Translations under genes and position numbers: made by a program
Shown here: piece by piece, positions 8,025-16,521 of the stretch
How positions within the stretch are numbered: the first letter of the stretch is position 1
How the letters are laid out: every line of letters begins with the position of its first letter
Origin: Marivirga lumbricoides
GTDB lineage: Bacteria > Bacteroidota > Bacteroidia > Cytophagales > Cyclobacteriaceae
Assembly: GCF_014636295.1 (NCBI RefSeq)
Contig: NZ_BMEC01000016.1
Location: 62,001-126,000, forward strand
DNA length: 64,000 nt
Direction of reading: 5' to 3'
The notes under the pieces: model-generated
Databases searched by the model: none
Seen by the model: only the letters and a program-made list of their open reading frames with translations
Told to the model about the DNA's origin: nothing

Positions 8025-9554
8025 ATGCAAAAAATAGTCATCGGATTGCTTTTACTGAGTTTTACAACGGTAGCCATTGCACAAAAGCGGAAGCTCCCGC
8101 CCAATGTTTCCAGCTTCAGTGATAATGAATATGCCCCCAAATTAACAGCTGATGGCCGCACCATCATTTATCTATCTGATAATACGATGTCAGGAGAAAC
8201 GGAACTGTTTATCAGTTACGCCATGGGCAGCAATAACTGGAAACCAGGGAAAGCTATGGACATCCCCAATCAGGATATGATACCTTTCGGTGCCTACAAC
8301 CTTTCATATGATGGTCAGCAATTTATCTATTCCACTAAAAAAGGACCCAAAATTGGTGGCTATGATATTCAATTTCAGCAAAGGGATGGCAGTAAGTGGA
8401 GTGCTCTTGTCAACCCGGGCAAGCCTTTAAACTCCACCTTACATGAGATGGATCCCACGCTTTCAGCAGATGGCAAAACTTTGTACTTCAGTCGCTGTGA
8501 AACGCTGGAACCCAATACTGGCAACTGTAAACTCTTTGCAGCTGAGTACTTAGGCAATAACTACTGGAAAGAGCCACAGGAAATCGAGCTGGATCTGGTG
8601 TCTTCATCTTTTGTGAATCCGGTGATTTTACCCGATAATAAAACCCTTTATTTTGCGGCACTGAACAGCAGTGGAGATTACGATTTTTATATGAGCCGAA
8701 AGGAAGGCGATAGCTGGAGCAAGCCTGTTGCTATGGACTTTTTAAACACAGATGCACACGATCGCTACCTTGGTGTTACCGCTTTGGGTGATGTAGTGTA
8801 CACCCATGAAGAAGATAAAAATGGCTACGACTTGTATATGGTGAAAGTACCGGAGGAGTTTCAACCAGCCAAGGTGTATTACCTGGAAGGAACCGTCACT
8901 AACTTGCCTGCTAAGGCATTGGTGAAGGCTACGGATATTGAGACCGGAGAAGAACTGGCTCGTCTAATCCTCGACCCGGAGGAAAAAACCTTTGGGGTTT
9001 ATTTACCTGAGGGCCATCAGGTTGATTTTTCAATCGAAACTAAAGAATCCGGATTCGGCTATTTTAGTGAGTTTTTCGATTTAGAAGGATTGGAATCTTC
9101 TAAAAAAGTGGTGAAGGATATCACATTGCCTACTTTGCATAGCGGTGAGCAATATCCACTTTCCACTACTTTTAAAGAGCAATCCTCAGACTTCGATGCT
9201 GGCACTGAAGAAGAACTGAACAGACTGATCTCGTTGATGAAGCAAAACCGTTCATTCCACTTTAATTTGGAGGTATATCAGCAAAACATCACCGAGTCGG
9301 AACAGTATGCTGATAATTTGCCTGAAATTCGCTACGATACCCTCGCAGCGGCAGCAGGATCTGCGGAAGAAATAGTGACCATTTACCATAATGACTTAAC
9401 CCAAAAAAGAGCCGATGCCATTAAAGCTTATTTGCTGAGAAAAGGCGTGCCGGAAAGCATGTTCAGCACAAGCGGAAAGGGCAAAAATTCTGACATGGAT
9501 TATACGGAATCGGGTAAAACTGTTGACCATAAGGTGGTTTTTCGATTAGAGTAG
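8025..9554 (+). CDS. Secreted PD40 beta-propeller protein with OmpA-like C-terminus
   Basis: 509 residues with a cleavable signal peptide (about 20 residues, ending AIAQ). Residues ~25-285 hold repeated WD40-like PD40 blades, each with a D/ADGxT(I/L)YxS core such as SADGKTLYFSR. The C-terminal ~140 residues resemble an OmpA-type peptidoglycan-binding domain: a stretch of the form FHFNLEVYQQN, then RADAIKAYLLRKGVPESMF and a final KVVFRLE. This architecture is common in Bacteroidota envelope proteins linked to gliding or type IX secretion, where the PD40 part is thought to bind partners and the OmpA part anchors the cell wall. It stands alone, with no operon partner in the window. Confidence 0.82.
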   Translation: MQKIVIGLLLLSFTTVAIAQKRKLPPNVSSFSDNEYAPKLTADGRTIIYLSDNTMSGETELFISYAMGSNNWKPGKAMDIPNQDMIPFGAYNLSYDGQQFIYSTKKGPKIGGYDIQFQQRDGSKWSALVNPGKPLNSTLHEMDPTLSADGKTLYFSRCETLEPNTGNCKLFAAEYLGNNYWKEPQEIELDLVSSSFVNPVILPDNKTLYFAALNSSGDYDFYMSRKEGDSWSKPVAMDFLNTDAHDRYLGVTALGDVVYTHEEDKNGYDLYMVKVPEEFQPAKVYYLEGTVTNLPAKALVKATDIETGEELARLILDPEEKTFGVYLPEGHQVDFSIETKESGFGYFSEFFDLEGLESSKKVVKDITLPTLHSGEQYPLSTTFKEQSSDFDAGTEEELNRLISLMKQNRSFHFNLEVYQQNITESEQYADNLPEIRYDTLAAAAGSAEEIVTIYHNDLTQKRADAIKAYLLRKGVPESMFSTSGKGKNSDMDYTESGKTVDHKVVFRLE

Positions 9555-9812
9555 CAGTGGTTGAGTAAAATTATAGCTGGATTGAAAGGCGAAATACTGA
9601 TGTTTTTACAAGGCTCCCCTGTCAACTCAATAGTTCTAATGGTTTGGTTATAAGTTGAAATGGCTTTTCAAGCTGATTTTAACGCTTAATGTTATGAGTA
9701 ATAGCGGGCTTCGGAGCTATACATTGTCAACCCGAGATGATGTTGATGCGAGCCACAAACCTTGAAGGTTACTACTTTTCCACTATTATGTATGACACAT
9801 TATTGGTGGTAG
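9555..9812. other. Intergenic spacer at the left edge of the cassette-like region
   Basis: Holds no gene I can support. Around 9680-9735 there are weak inverted segments (ATAGC near GCTAT) reminiscent of the cassette-junction palindromes further right, but without the clear core sites seen at 10.8 or 16.5 kb. Confidence 0.3.
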
Positions 9813-9949
9813 TTATTCTATTCTCGACACTATTTTATCAATTACTGTATCATCTAAACTGATAGCTTGTCCTCTATAATTTGAATATCCATCTTTAAGT
9901 TTATTGAATATATTTTCACATTTTTTTAATCATCTTTTCACGAATTCTT
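9813..9949 (-). pseudogene. Out-of-frame coding tail behind the Abi-like gene
   Basis: Directly after the stop at 9950 the minus strand encodes FKRIREKMIKK in one frame and, across a run of seven A, CENIFNKLKDGYSNYRGQ and DDTVIDKIVSRIE with a TAA at 9813-9815 in another. A one-base slip in the A run joins them into about 50 residues. It looks like the relic of a further gene or of a longer C-terminus. Confidence 0.35.
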
Positions 9950-10768
9950 TTAAAATGGTAAATCGTCAATATCTATTTCTTCAGTTTCTTTTTCTGCTTT
10001 AATAGAAGGTCTTTCAACTGCTTCAATAAAACGAATAACATTCGAAATATCATTCAATATTAATATGCTTTCATTGTAATTAAGAATTGGATTGTCATGA
10101 GCAAAACTCTGATTATTTCGCACATGATTAAATGCTTCCATAACTGAAATCGAAGACTTCAATATTCTAACTGTCATTTCTGACTCGAGTATCTTTTCTT
10201 GTTGCAAGTGTTTTACATATCCTCCAAATAAAGAATGCAATGCAGTATCTTTATCGTATCCAATTGAATATTTATCACAAAGTTCTCTTACGTACTTAAT
10301 TACAAATGTATGCAATCTATCGAGAGCTGTTTCTGGTTCATTTTTTTCAATACTTTCACGAATTGTTTTTGCTAGCAGACTAAAATCTTTGTCATTATTG
10401 GTCGCTTTTATAGCTTCGATGTTTTCAACAGGACTATCTTGTTTTAAACGTTCACCAATTTTATTACAAGCATCAATTAATTGCTTACTATCTTCGTCTT
10501 TTGAAAAAAGATTTTTTGCAAATCCATACTCAATCATTTTATGAATAATATCTCCAGCTAAATAATTCAATTCAAATTTCCAGAAAGCTCGTAATCTATT
10601 AGCTTTTGAACCACTATTATATTCATACTTTTCAGAATATATTTCAATCCCAAAATTTTCTAATACAAAAGCTTCAAATGTTGCATTAGAGAAATCTAAC
10701 ACATAACCATCTTCTAATTGAAATAGTCTCTCTAATTGTATACGCTCAATACTTGTTATATCCGACAT
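9950..10768 (-). CDS. Abortive-infection family protein (Abi_C-type C-terminus)
   Basis: 272 residues, cytoplasmic, no signal or membrane segment. The C-terminal ~120 residues match my memory of the Abi_C (abortive infection C-terminus) domain: helices with YVRELCDKYSI, LHSLFGGYVKHL, then ISVMEAFNHVRNNQSFAHDN, where the RNNxSxAH(D/G) stretch is the conserved core. Proteins with this domain are found in phage-defence settings; the biochemical role is not settled. It lies in the minus-strand cassette-like array, 32 bp after a junction palindrome, and the frame after its stop carries a relic. I cannot place the left cassette border. Confidence 0.65.
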   Translation of the reverse strand: MSDITSIERIQLERLFQLEDGYVLDFSNATFEAFVLENFGIEIYSEKYEYNSGSKANRLRAFWKFELNYLAGDIIHKMIEYGFAKNLFSKDEDSKQLIDACNKIGERLKQDSPVENIEAIKATNNDKDFSLLAKTIRESIEKNEPETALDRLHTFVIKYVRELCDKYSIGYDKDTALHSLFGGYVKHLQQEKILESEMTVRILKSSISVMEAFNHVRNNQSFAHDNPILNYNESILILNDISNVIRFIEAVERPSIKAEKETEEIDIDDLPF

Positions 10769-10792
10769 TCTCTCATCTGGTTAAATACCGCC

Positions 10793-10870
10793 AATGCTAA
10801 TTGTATGAATCGTAGCATTGGAAATGCGTTGGCTTTGTGTGGCTATGATTTCATACATGATGTTAGCAAC
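10793..10870 (-). repeat. attC-like recombination site (cassette junction)
   Basis: Minus strand: core GCTAAC, arm TGTATGAAATCATAGC, central loop, arm GCTACGATTCATACA, then ATTAGCATTGG. The arms are complementary except for one extra A on one side, the extrahelical base typical of folded attC sites. The arms are nearly identical to those of the site at 16522-16601, although the flanking genes are unrelated. The second core has ATTAGC where GTTAGC would be expected. Confidence 0.65.
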
Positions 10871-10873
10871 TGA

Positions 10874-13270
10874 TTATTCCACAATTAGTTTTCTAGTTAT
10901 TTCCTGATCCTTAGTGATAATTCTTGCAATGTATAATCCAGATCGTAAATTATCTAATTTTAATTTACCGTTTTGAATCAAAGACTCTTGACATAGTACT
11001 CCTTGACTATTAAATAATTGGATTTTTGTATTCTGGTTTAAGGTTGTAATTATTAATTCGCCAGAAGATGGGATTGGATTGGGGTAAATATCTACAATTT
11101 CACTATCAGTGGTTGAAATGTATGTAATAGTACTACTCGACTCTATCCTTGCCGATGAATTCATTCCAGAATTTGCTCCTGAACATTCCACGTTATAGCT
11201 ATCGTAAATCAAACTGAGGTTATCTATTGACGAAGTACCATTTCCCATATAGCCTTCTGTTTCTGTTTGTAGGGAAAGAAATGTAGTAATTTCTTCACCA
11301 GAAGAGTTGTCAAAATTACCATTAATCATAATGTCTGTACTGAATGAACTGTTGTTGTAAAAACTTCCATTTGAATGATTACTAATGGAAGACACACCAT
11401 CACCTTTAAAGATTTGGGTTTGGCTATTATCTCTAGGGTTAAATGCTACAAACACTTCATCACTTCCATCGCCATTATAATCTCCCGAAGTAAGTGAGGC
11501 AGTAACCCACCAGTCATCACTGTAAAAACTTCCATTCCCCAGATTGGTGATAGAATTAATTCCATCTCCACTAAATATTTGAGTTTGGCTATTGTCAGGA
11601 GCATTAAATGCTACAAAAACTTCATCTCTATTGTTTGGATCGCCATCATAATTACCTGCCGTTAGAGCTTGAGTAGTCCACCAAGTACTGCTGTAAATAC
11701 TGCTTCCTGATGTGTTTAATGAATTGATCCCATTACCCTTAAAAACTTGTGTGCCACTATTATCAGGTTCATTAAGTGCCGTAATTAGTTCAATGCTTCC
11801 ATTTCCATTAAAATCTCCTGAGGTTAACGCTCTTGTCTTCCACCATGTGCTTGACCAAAGGTTTCCATAGTTCGTTGCTGATGTTACTCCATCACCTCGT
11901 TTTATTTCTGTTCTGTTCGTGTTATCGGTTAGTGCATTGAAAGCTGTAATTAGTTCTGGAGTGCCATCTCCATTAAAATCATTCATTTCTAAAGCATCAA
12001 TATGCCAATATTTGCTTTTATAAATTACCTTAGAAAGGTAATTTCCTTTATTGGGTTCAGACCTAACTAGTTTGGTAAAATTATCATAGTTATAAGCAGC
12101 AAATAACTCATCAATTCCATCGTTATTTATATCACCAGATGTAGCAGCGCCAACCACTTCACATTGAGGGTGCTCACTAATGACGAAATTCCCACTTCCA
12201 GAAGCGGTTGAGGCATTATAGGGGATTGTTATTCGGGCACAGTAACCAATATCTCGTTGGTCTTGAGAGCAGTACTTGGTTCCATCCCATGTAAATGACG
12301 GATAAGGGAAAGTGAATACATTGTTGTAAAGTTCAGTTCCTATGCTTGATCCTTCATCTTTTAGTTGACCAGAACACTTACATCCTTCAGCACCTTCCGT
12401 ACAATGCCAATCTGTTACAAACCCAGAATTGCCAGATTGCTCAATATAGTTACCTAAGACTTTGTTATAGTTGCTACTGTTGCGCAATCTAATGGGGTCA
12501 CCACTACATAGACCAATATAATTATCTTTAATAGTGTTATTAGAAGCATTATTAGAAAGGTATAAAGCATGAAGTAATTTCGGGCCAGAAGAATTTTCTA
12601 TTTTATAGAAAATATTAGATTCGATGGTATTCCATTCACTGTTACTTATACCAACAGCAGAGAAGCTATATCCGGTATTTGAAGAAAATTTATTTCCAAT
12701 GTTTATAAAAATATTACTTATTAATGTGTTATGGCTGTTTTGTAATGAGTTATTTCGTGTGCAAGTTGTTGTGTCGTAATCAGATACTCCCAATGAAATT
12801 CCATTTAAGTAGTTTTGAATTGTTAAACCTTCAATCCATAAGTTGGTTCTTTTGTATCTTTTTCCTAGTCTCAAAAACACCCCTTTGTTAGCATCATTTA
12901 AATTAGAACCATCAAATATTACTTTTTCGTCATTATATGCTAATATTTTCAAAGGTTTAGTTGTGTCAGATGATGTTGCATACCATAGAATATTGTTATC
13001 CTTGTACAATCCACCTTTAATATATATAACAATCTTATCTGTAATCTCACCATCTACTTGGTTTCCAGTGTAGTAGTACGCTCTTATATATTTTTGAGCG
13101 CTGTCAAGACTTGGAACAACTGATGAAAAAAGCGCATTGTTGTCATCAGGTACTGGCATTGAAATATCGTTTGGATTACTCGACATTAAAATGTATTTGG
13201 TGGCATTTAATTGTGTGGAGAATAATAAGGAAACAATAATTCCTAACGTATTATAGGTAGTTCTTTTCAT
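10874..13270 (-). CDS. T9SS-secreted protein with beta-helix and FG-GAP-like repeats
   Basis: 798 residues. A signal peptide is followed by a right-handed beta-helix region (~60-330) with short N-rich turns such as NTIESNIFYKI and NNTIKDNYIGL. Residues ~370-650 hold about six VCBS/FG-GAP-like blades, each with a calcium-type D-x-N-x-D loop (GDINNDGIDEL, GDFNGNGSIEL, GDYNGDGSDEV). The last ~75 residues are a Por secretion tail, starting IVDIYPNP and ending SGLYIARIITKDQ, which directs export by type IX secretion. The substrate is unknown; a polysaccharide-binding or adhesive role is likely. At 2.4 kb it is a large passenger for a cassette, and the match between its two end sequences is weak. 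Confidence 0.82.
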   Translation of the reverse strand: MKRTTYNTLGIIVSLLFSTQLNATKYILMSSNPNDISMPVPDDNNALFSSVVPSLDSAQKYIRAYYYTGNQVDGEITDKIVIYIKGGLYKDNNILWYATSSDTTKPLKILAYNDEKVIFDGSNLNDANKGVFLRLGKRYKRTNLWIEGLTIQNYLNGISLGVSDYDTTTCTRNNSLQNSHNTLISNIFINIGNKFSSNTGYSFSAVGISNSEWNTIESNIFYKIENSSGPKLLHALYLSNNASNNTIKDNYIGLCSGDPIRLRNSSNYNKVLGNYIEQSGNSGFVTDWHCTEGAEGCKCSGQLKDEGSSIGTELYNNVFTFPYPSFTWDGTKYCSQDQRDIGYCARITIPYNASTASGSGNFVISEHPQCEVVGAATSGDINNDGIDELFAAYNYDNFTKLVRSEPNKGNYLSKVIYKSKYWHIDALEMNDFNGDGTPELITAFNALTDNTNRTEIKRGDGVTSATNYGNLWSSTWWKTRALTSGDFNGNGSIELITALNEPDNSGTQVFKGNGINSLNTSGSSIYSSTWWTTQALTAGNYDGDPNNRDEVFVAFNAPDNSQTQIFSGDGINSITNLGNGSFYSDDWWVTASLTSGDYNGDGSDEVFVAFNPRDNSQTQIFKGDGVSSISNHSNGSFYNNSSFSTDIMINGNFDNSSGEEITTFLSLQTETEGYMGNGTSSIDNLSLIYDSYNVECSGANSGMNSSARIESSSTITYISTTDSEIVDIYPNPIPSSGELIITTLNQNTKIQLFNSQGVLCQESLIQNGKLKLDNLRSGLYIARIITKDQEITRKLIVE

Positions 13271-13289
13271 TTAGTAGTATTAATTTTTT

Positions 13290-13432
13290 AACAAGCGCAT
13301 AATAACATAAAAGTTGCCACTATTTGCGAAATATCGGATATAATAACAATTAATCTGCTATTATTTCTTTTTTGCCGAAAACCTTCCCGTACAAAGGGAA
13401 GCTCGTGAAGGTTCATACAGCCGATTATGTTC
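13290..13432 (-). repeat. Dispersed 140-bp repeat, copy 1
   Basis: Starts 20 bp before the T9SS gene. Positions 13301-13369 match 19427-19495 at 67 of 69 bases by my count; outside that core the likeness is looser but continues to a shared GTTC. Both copies begin with AACAAG at a cassette start. The core holds a short hairpin (ATAATA...TATTAT) and no reading frame. Confidence 0.75.
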
Positions 13433-13524
13433 TATTGAATGAAACTATATAGCTTAGGGGAGAATTATCTGCTGAATTTATGGAAGCAATTGGCAAATGT
13501 ATTTTTAAGTTATTTTATACACTT

Positions 13525-14109
13525 TTAGTTTTTGCGTACAATATCATCTTCAGTATTAAATTTACCGTCAACACCTGAAGAAGTTAGTACAAAGCCTTCT
13601 TGAGTCAGGTTGTATCTATACTTATTTCCCCAACTATCAGTAGCCCATGATTCCCAAATAGGTTTACTATGTACAAATTCATTAAAGTCTTGAGGATATT
13701 TTTTATTACGGACTTTATACTTATTTAGTGCAAAACTTATCTCGATCATTTCGTTCTCAGTATGCTCAACGTTGAGATATTCCGTTGTTACATATTCACC
13801 TCCTCGATACATTGACATATAAAATAAATAGAAAACAGAAGGAATCACTACCACGGCTATTAGTACACTAAAGGATAAATTTGTTAGGGCTTTTTTCCTA
13901 CTGGCTATTTTTTCCATTCTTAGATAGACATCCGTGACTGAAATCACAATCATTATCAAATACGGATAGTACAGTGGGATATCAGGTAACAGGAAAACCA
14001 GGGCAAAAGGAAGCAAAAAAAAGGCTATTCCTAATAAATATCTTTTTAGATAAAATTGACCAGTTCCCGGAATTAAACTTGACAATATGAATGGTAATAG
14101 TATGTTCAT
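13525..14109 (-). CDS. Membrane protein with a GspG-like pseudopilin C-terminus
   Basis: 194 residues. Residues 1-~105 contain about four hydrophobic segments, beginning ILSSLIPGTGQFYLKRYLLG, a motif seen in small membrane proteins with a GxGQFY turn. After ~residue 110 follows a soluble part that resembles the C-terminal half of type II secretion major pseudopilins: FALNKYKVRNKKYPQDF, then DSWGNKYRYNL, then SGVDGKFNTEDDI, the calcium-binding D-rich end. The usual pilin N-terminal signal is missing, so this is a membrane-tethered pilin-like domain of unknown role. It lies in the cassette-like array, 18 bp after a GTTAATAATAACC boundary-like sequence. Confidence 0.6.
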   Translation of the reverse strand: MNILLPFILSSLIPGTGQFYLKRYLLGIAFFLLPFALVFLLPDIPLYYPYLIMIVISVTDVYLRMEKIASRKKALTNLSFSVLIAVVVIPSVFYLFYMSMYRGGEYVTTEYLNVEHTENEMIEISFALNKYKVRNKKYPQDFNEFVHSKPIWESWATDSWGNKYRYNLTQEGFVLTSSGVDGKFNTEDDIVRKN

Positions 14110-14298
14110 TTATAATGGTTATTATTAACAAAGCCTCTATAAAATGCATTTTCTGTATTTTACTACCGAAGTGCTAAAGTAGCGAAGCTAAATCACACCT
14201 ACAACCGTGACCATAAACTAATGACTAGATAAGGGAAAAGGAGAGAAGCACACTGCCAGCTAAAAGTTTAAATGTAGAAAGTTTGACAAAACGGTGAA
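14110..14298. other. Spacer in the cassette array without a gene
   Basis: About 190 bp with several short inverted motifs (AAAATGCATTTT; GCTAAA repeated near 14180-14200; CCTACAAC at 14204). They look like worn cassette-junction pieces but I cannot assemble a complete site, and there is no coding potential. Confidence 0.35.
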
Positions 14299-14358
14299 TT
14301 ACCTACAATGTCTGCTAGAAGCATTGAGCAAATTTATGTTAGCGAATGTGTAGGTAGT
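14299..14358 (-). repeat. attC-like site, short form
   Basis: Minus strand arms CTACCTACACATTCGC and GCAGACATTGTAGGTA are complementary apart from one extra C and two mismatches, around a 25-nt loop. It directly follows the stop at 14361. The first core is CCTACAC and the second ATTGTAGG, both degenerate versions of AAC/GTT edges. Confidence 0.5.
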
Positions 14359-14360
14359 TT

Positions 14361-14702
14361 TTAGTTTCTATACACATACAGTCGAATTTCGTTTTCGTGC
14401 GCGAACATGAAAAGATATGCGTTAATGTCGTTATCACTTTTCCATTTTGTGTCAAGTCTCCCAGAATCCGGATCATTAAGGGAAGGAATAGGCTCACCTA
14501 GAACCTCGGTTATGATTTGTTTAATTGATTTGTATTTACGTTCGAATACCTCTCTTAACTCGGTTCGATTCATGCTGTTATTAGACCGATCCCCAGACTT
14601 GAATTCACTCCAATTGTAGCCTGCAACTTTAAGGTTCTTTTCATTCTTGGTGTAGAAGTAGCTTGAATGCCCATCGAAATATGGACATTCAATCCTTCGA
14701 TA
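14361..14702 (-). pseudogene. 3' part of the interrupted gene, in frame after TAG
   Basis: From the codon after the TAG at 14703-14705 the same frame stays open for 113 codons to the TAA at 14361. It begins YRRIECPYFDGHSSYFYTKN and continues through LKVAGYNWSEFKSGDRSN to EIRLYVYRN. An internal ATG at 14573 could start a 70-residue product, but the open frame reaches back without any stop to the TAG, so this is most simply the C-terminal third of one 356-codon gene. I do not recognise the domain. Confidence 0.6.
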
Positions 14703-15431
14703 CTATAGCGGGTTGCCAAAGGTATAATTCTTAAAATACGGATATATTCCTTCTCCTAAGGAATAATAATGACCAAGAGAAACGTCTTCTGAGTTAAGTG
14801 AATCTTCAAAAACTAGCATTGATTCAAGATTTAAACCTTCTGAGCTTATAAACCCAGTGTTCACCTTTGTTAGATGTTGTTTAAAAAGTTGTTCTCCATT
14901 TTCCACATTGAGTTCTGAGTTTAGGAGACAGGTTGAATCAATTTTTGGTTTGGGAACTATTATTGGTTCGATCTCAATTTCTTGAAATGAAGTGATTTTT
15001 AAGGAGTAGATATTATATGCCCACATTTCAGTTGATGAAATATCTGGAGTCAATGGATGAGTAGAAGTTCTTTTATACTTCCCTCTTCCCTTGATATCAA
15101 TCATGAGTTCATATTGTAGCGATTTGTCAAGTCCGTTTTTCATTACCAGTAAAACGGTTCTGCGAGTTCCAAATGTTCCAATTGCAAAAATTCCTTGTAT
15201 TTGATTGGCATTAAGATCATCATCTAGCAAACTAAATGCTGAACTCATTTTGAGTTCATTTTCAAATGGTTCTGTTGACACAATGAAATAGGAAAGGTTG
15301 CCAGAACTATCTCTAGAAAGTTCAAGCATGAATTTGCTGTTAAGTTGAATGGCTTCAATGTCTTTCAGCTTTTGCCCATTTGCAAAAGGAACAACCAAGA
15401 TTAAGACAAGAAAAACAATCAGTATTCTCAT
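14703..15431 (-). CDS. Secreted protein of unknown function, truncated by an amber codon
   Basis: 242 residues to a TAG. An N-terminal signal peptide (ILIVFLVLILVVPFANG) indicates export. The body is beta-rich with no motif I know; a C-terminal stretch LEVEN-like segment reads NVENGEQLFKQHLTKVNTGFI. The frame continues beyond the TAG for 113 codons (14361-14702), so the natural protein was probably about 355 residues. The start lies 31 nt after the junction at 15461-15513, which is the usual cassette spacing. It may be a recent pseudogene or still yield the N-terminal part. Confidence 0.6.
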   Translation of the reverse strand: MRILIVFLVLILVVPFANGQKLKDIEAIQLNSKFMLELSRDSSGNLSYFIVSTEPFENELKMSSAFSLLDDDLNANQIQGIFAIGTFGTRRTVLLVMKNGLDKSLQYELMIDIKGRGKYKRTSTHPLTPDISSTEMWAYNIYSLKITSFQEIEIEPIIVPKPKIDSTCLLNSELNVENGEQLFKQHLTKVNTGFISSEGLNLESMLVFEDSLNSEDVSLGHYYSLGEGIYPYFKNYTFGNPL

Positions 15432-15460
15432 ACTTTCCGAGAGTATATTATTACCTCTAC

Positions 15461-15513
15461 AACGGTCAAGTATAAGCAGTCGTTTTAATGCCGCTTATAC
15501 ATTTTTAGCATTA
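15461..15513 (-). repeat. attC-like site between HigBA and the amber gene
   Basis: Minus strand: TAATGCTAAA, arm GTATAAGCGG, loop CATTAAAA, arm CTGCTTATAC, then CCGTTGTAGAGG. Arms pair over 8 bp (GTATAAGC/GCTTATAC) with an extrahelical base. TTAGCATTA at 15505-15513 is the exact inverse of TAATGCTAA at 16515-16523, the other end of the HigBA unit; the outermost C of the core is replaced by A. Confidence 0.6.
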
Positions 15514-15523
15514 TTTCTTTAAC

Positions 15524-16087
15524 TTAAATTGCAAGGTCGAAGTCTTCAGAGCTCAGTTTTAACTTTTTATTACCAAGGGCAGTCAACGTTTTTTTTACTC
15601 TTACTCGTTGTGGTTGTGATAATGTTGTAGGTATCAAATACTTGATATTAATTTTTAAAAGTCGATGAATAATTACCATGTCATTCATTCCGAATGGTAC
15701 TATACCATTCATTAGTTCAGACATGTAAGTTTTGCTCTTGTGGCCTAAAATTTCTCCTAATTGTTGTTGAGTTAATCCAGCTGCCTTTAATTTATTCTTT
15801 ATAAGTTCTTTTCTACGATGAAGAAATAATCTTTCCTTTTCAGCAATTAATTCAGCTATTTCTGATTCTCGAAGTTTATCATCGTTAATTACACTCTTAG
15901 GAGCCCAATTCTTATTTTCATATTTTTCGATTAAGTCCCTTAGTTTTTGACGAATCGGTTTTAGTCGAGAATTAGATTTAGATAAAATACGCAGCTTTCG
16001 ATCAACAATCAAAGCACGCTCATATTCTAGCTCGTTACGTAAATGACCAATTTCAAATACCTCTTCTATGTCAAATTGTGTTTTCAT
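15524..16087 (-). CDS. higA: HigA-type antitoxin with XRE helix-turn-helix
   Basis: 187 residues. An N-terminal helical region (1-~105) is followed by an XRE HTH: LKAAGLTQQQLGEILGHKS, then KTYMSELMNGIVPFGMNDM. In HigBA pairs the antitoxin comes second, binds and neutralises the toxin and represses the operon. Its ATG overlaps the end of the toxin gene (ATGA at 16084-16087), so translation is coupled. The inverted repeat GTTCGG-N7-CCGAAC in the promoter at 16449-16467 is a good candidate binding site. The gene ends 10 bp before the cassette core. The long N-terminal part is characteristic of the larger HigA class. Confidence 0.82.
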   Translation of the reverse strand: MKTQFDIEEVFEIGHLRNELEYERALIVDRKLRILSKSNSRLKPIRQKLRDLIEKYENKNWAPKSVINDDKLRESEIAELIAEKERLFLHRRKELIKNKLKAAGLTQQQLGEILGHKSKTYMSELMNGIVPFGMNDMVIIHRLLKINIKYLIPTTLSQPQRVRVKKTLTALGNKKLKLSSEDFDLAI

Positions 16088-16425
16088 TCTATATAATCAT
16101 TTGTTCTTAACCACTTAGCAATTGTATCCTTATTGTTCTTAAAAGTAGTTTCATATTCATCGTGCGTCCCTACCCAAGCAACAGTTGCTTCTCCATCATC
16201 AACTTCAATCAGTATTAAAGCTCTATGGATATTAATGTCAAAGAAATAGAAGCCATCATTGTGCACACAGTCAGCGTCTGGCCTAGATTTTTTTAACTCA
16301 TCAACATCCTTCCAATTATTTTTTTCAATATCTTCTATGAGCCTTTCTATCTCTTGAACAAGCTTAGTATTACCGATGTTTTTTCTTTTCAACTTTTCAA
16401 GCTTCTTTTTTCCAGTCAATCTCAT
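16084..16425 (-). CDS. higB: HigB-type mRNA interferase toxin
   Basis: 113 residues from the ATG at 16423-16425. It fits the HigB branch of the RelE fold: basic N-terminal helices (LTGKKKLEKLKRKN), DCVHNDGFYFFDINIHRALI in the middle sheet, and the family ending VAWVGTHDEYETTF with a C-terminal IAKWL. Such toxins cleave mRNA at the ribosome. An ATG 12 bp upstream (16437) lies inside the -7 element TATATTTG, so the downstream ATG is preferred and the mRNA is nearly leaderless. It is co-transcribed with the antitoxin, and the pair forms one cassette unit bounded by an exact 9-bp inverted repeat. Confidence 0.82.
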   Translation of the reverse strand: MRLTGKKKLEKLKRKNIGNTKLVQEIERLIEDIEKNNWKDVDELKKSRPDADCVHNDGFYFFDINIHRALILIEVDDGEATVAWVGTHDEYETTFKNNKDTIAKWLRTNDYIE

Positions 16426-16434
16426 TGCTACGTA

Positions 16435-16470
16435 CAAATATAATAAAAGTTCGGAAAATAACCGAACAAA
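16435..16470 (-). promoter_or_regulatory. Promoter and operator of the HigBA cassette
   Basis: Minus strand: TTTG (16467-16470), an inverted repeat GTTCGG-AAAATAA-CCGAAC (16449-16467) and the -7 element TATATTTG (16435-16442). The spacer is about 24 bp, slightly longer than usual. A repressor site between -33 and -7 fits autoregulation by the antitoxin. Confidence 0.6.
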
Positions 16471-16521
16471 TTAATGCAATCTTAAAACTAGCGCTTTTTC
16501 CTGATCATGTTTATTAATGCT

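Noticed and set aside
14703-14705. TAG decoded as pyrrolysine or another amino acid
   Set aside because: Other genes here use TAG as a normal stop (for example at 9554), and no supporting machinery is visible.
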